A stretch of 64,000 nt of DNA, from assembly GCA_947184155.2 (NCBI GenBank), contig CAMXCT020000469.1, forward strand, positions 727,001 to 791,000. The letters run 5' to 3'. The number at the start of each line of letters is the position of its first letter. Position 1 is the first letter of the stretch. The DNA is from Cladocopium goreaui (Eukaryota; Sar; Dinophyceae; Suessiales; Symbiodiniaceae). The position numbers and the translations under genes were made by a program. The notes below the pieces were generated by a model. The model ran no database searches, was not told the DNA's origin, and saw nothing but the letters and a program-made list of their open reading frames with translations. This document shows positions 63,177 through 64,000 of the stretch, one piece after another.

Positions 63177-63479
63177 AATTGGGATTCTTGAATGAAGGCG
63201 CCTTAAAAATCCCATGATCCATGATATGTTTCCGATTCAAAGTTGGCATTCTTGGAGAGACCAAATGGCATCATTGTTGTAGGCTATACATCCCACGAAA
63301 CATCCCAATGATACCCCATTTTTCGGCAAACCACAATCTATCAACATTAGCCACTAGCCAGTAGCCATAAGCCATCATTAACCATCATGAACTATCGTAA
63401 ACATTCATAAACCATCATTAAGCCATGATTTCCCATCCCTATGGGATACCCTATATTTAGTGTTTTTGTCCAAGAAATT

Positions 63480-63600
63480 GCCAGACACCCCACTCCTTCA
63501 CTCTTGCTCATGGCCTCAGTGGCAGGGTCAATGTTCCTGGTGAAAGCCGCGGGAAATAAGTTTCCCAAACCAAGACTGTTTTGAAACCTCCAAAGGCGCA
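63480..63600 (-). other. coding-like patch, unrecognised
   Basis: The minus strand has an AG|GAACATTGAC acceptor-like site and reads NIDPATEAMSKSEGVG. It could be a first exon of the CFAP58-like gene (MSKSEG at the start), but this is a guess from position only. Confidence 0.18.
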
Positions 63601-63686
63601 ACATCTGAGATGTGGGGGTGGGTCAAAACCTATCAATCTATCAATTTTAATGGGATGAACTCAAAGGGAATTCCAGGATCCTAAAA

Positions 63687-63776
63687 TGGAGGTACGTTAG
63701 TACCATATTTTGGGCCACATTTTCTGGGGATATTCCCTTACATAGGCCTGAAAAATAGGCCTTATGTACCCCCAAT
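63687..63776. repeat. family F copy
   Basis: ATGGAGGTACGTTAGTACCA start, GGCCTTATGTACCCCCAAT end; shares the TTCTGGGGATATTCCCTTAC core. Confidence 0.75.
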
Positions 63777-63786
63777 AGAGGTTCAC

Positions 63787-63903
63787 CAGGTACCAGGGTG
63801 CCATAGCCCATAGCTATTTGAAGATGGCCATAGAAAGTTCGTTGATTTACCCATTGATAGCATGGTGATTTTCCATAGCTATGTAAACGTTTACCAGAGG
63901 GTA
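63787..63903. repeat. family A copy, left tip decayed
   Basis: Begins CCAGGTACCAGGGTGCC and ends GTAAACGTTTACCAGAGGGT. Confidence 0.6.
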
Positions 63904-64000
63904 ATACAGTATATCTATATCAGTAATTATATGTGCCAAATGCCGGAACCTTAATTTATATATTCTATGGTGCTGAATTAACATTTCTGAACCTATGAAA

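Overview
This window looks like nuclear DNA from a dinoflagellate, probably a Symbiodiniaceae-like or related lineage; the genus cannot be fixed from sequence alone. The evidence is two host genes split into many short exons, exon-intron borders that mostly start introns with GC or GA and almost always read AG|G at the acceptor, both genes on the same (minus) strand, and Ty1/copia-type retrotransposons with unusual extra domains. Intergenic and intronic DNA is saturated with short fold-back repeats and minisatellites.

Layout, left to right. 1-57 holds a possible exon of a minus-strand gene cut by the window edge. 2603-32904 (minus) is an acetyl-CoA synthetase gene for which I could assemble 19 exons into one uninterrupted 682-codon frame. 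Its 7th intron carries a complete 7.66-kb copia element on the plus strand (20786-28443, identical 123-bp LTRs). 33.2-35.05 kb is a block of three abutting tandem arrays separating the two genes. 37027-59634 (minus) holds nine exons of a CFAP58-like (CCDC147) coiled-coil ciliary protein, covering only about its N-terminal sixth; the rest was not found. Its 4th recognised intron carries a second complete copia element on the minus strand (44729-55923, 149-bp LTRs). 59.6-64 kb has repeats and a few weak coding candidates.

The two retrotransposons are different families but share the primer-binding site, an ATATA target duplication, short LTRs and a position within 100 bp of a host splice donor. 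Both carry a region between protease and integrase that resembles a methyltransferase fold. The plus element has gag-protease-methyltransferase-like, then integrase-RT-RNase H in an overlapping +1 frame, then a third ORF in the env position. The minus element has a gag with an N-terminal signal/membrane segment and a RING-H2 finger, then an in-frame UGA followed by CUA (a readthrough-type context) and a giant pol frame with two methyltransferase-like segments. These are the best candidates for an undescribed system.

At least six families of 90-140-bp inverted-repeat elements fill the introns. The commonest (family A, ends TACCCTCTGG/CCAGAGGGTA) occurs about 38 times, has interchangeable arm types, and its 21-bp core has expanded into minisatellites at two places.
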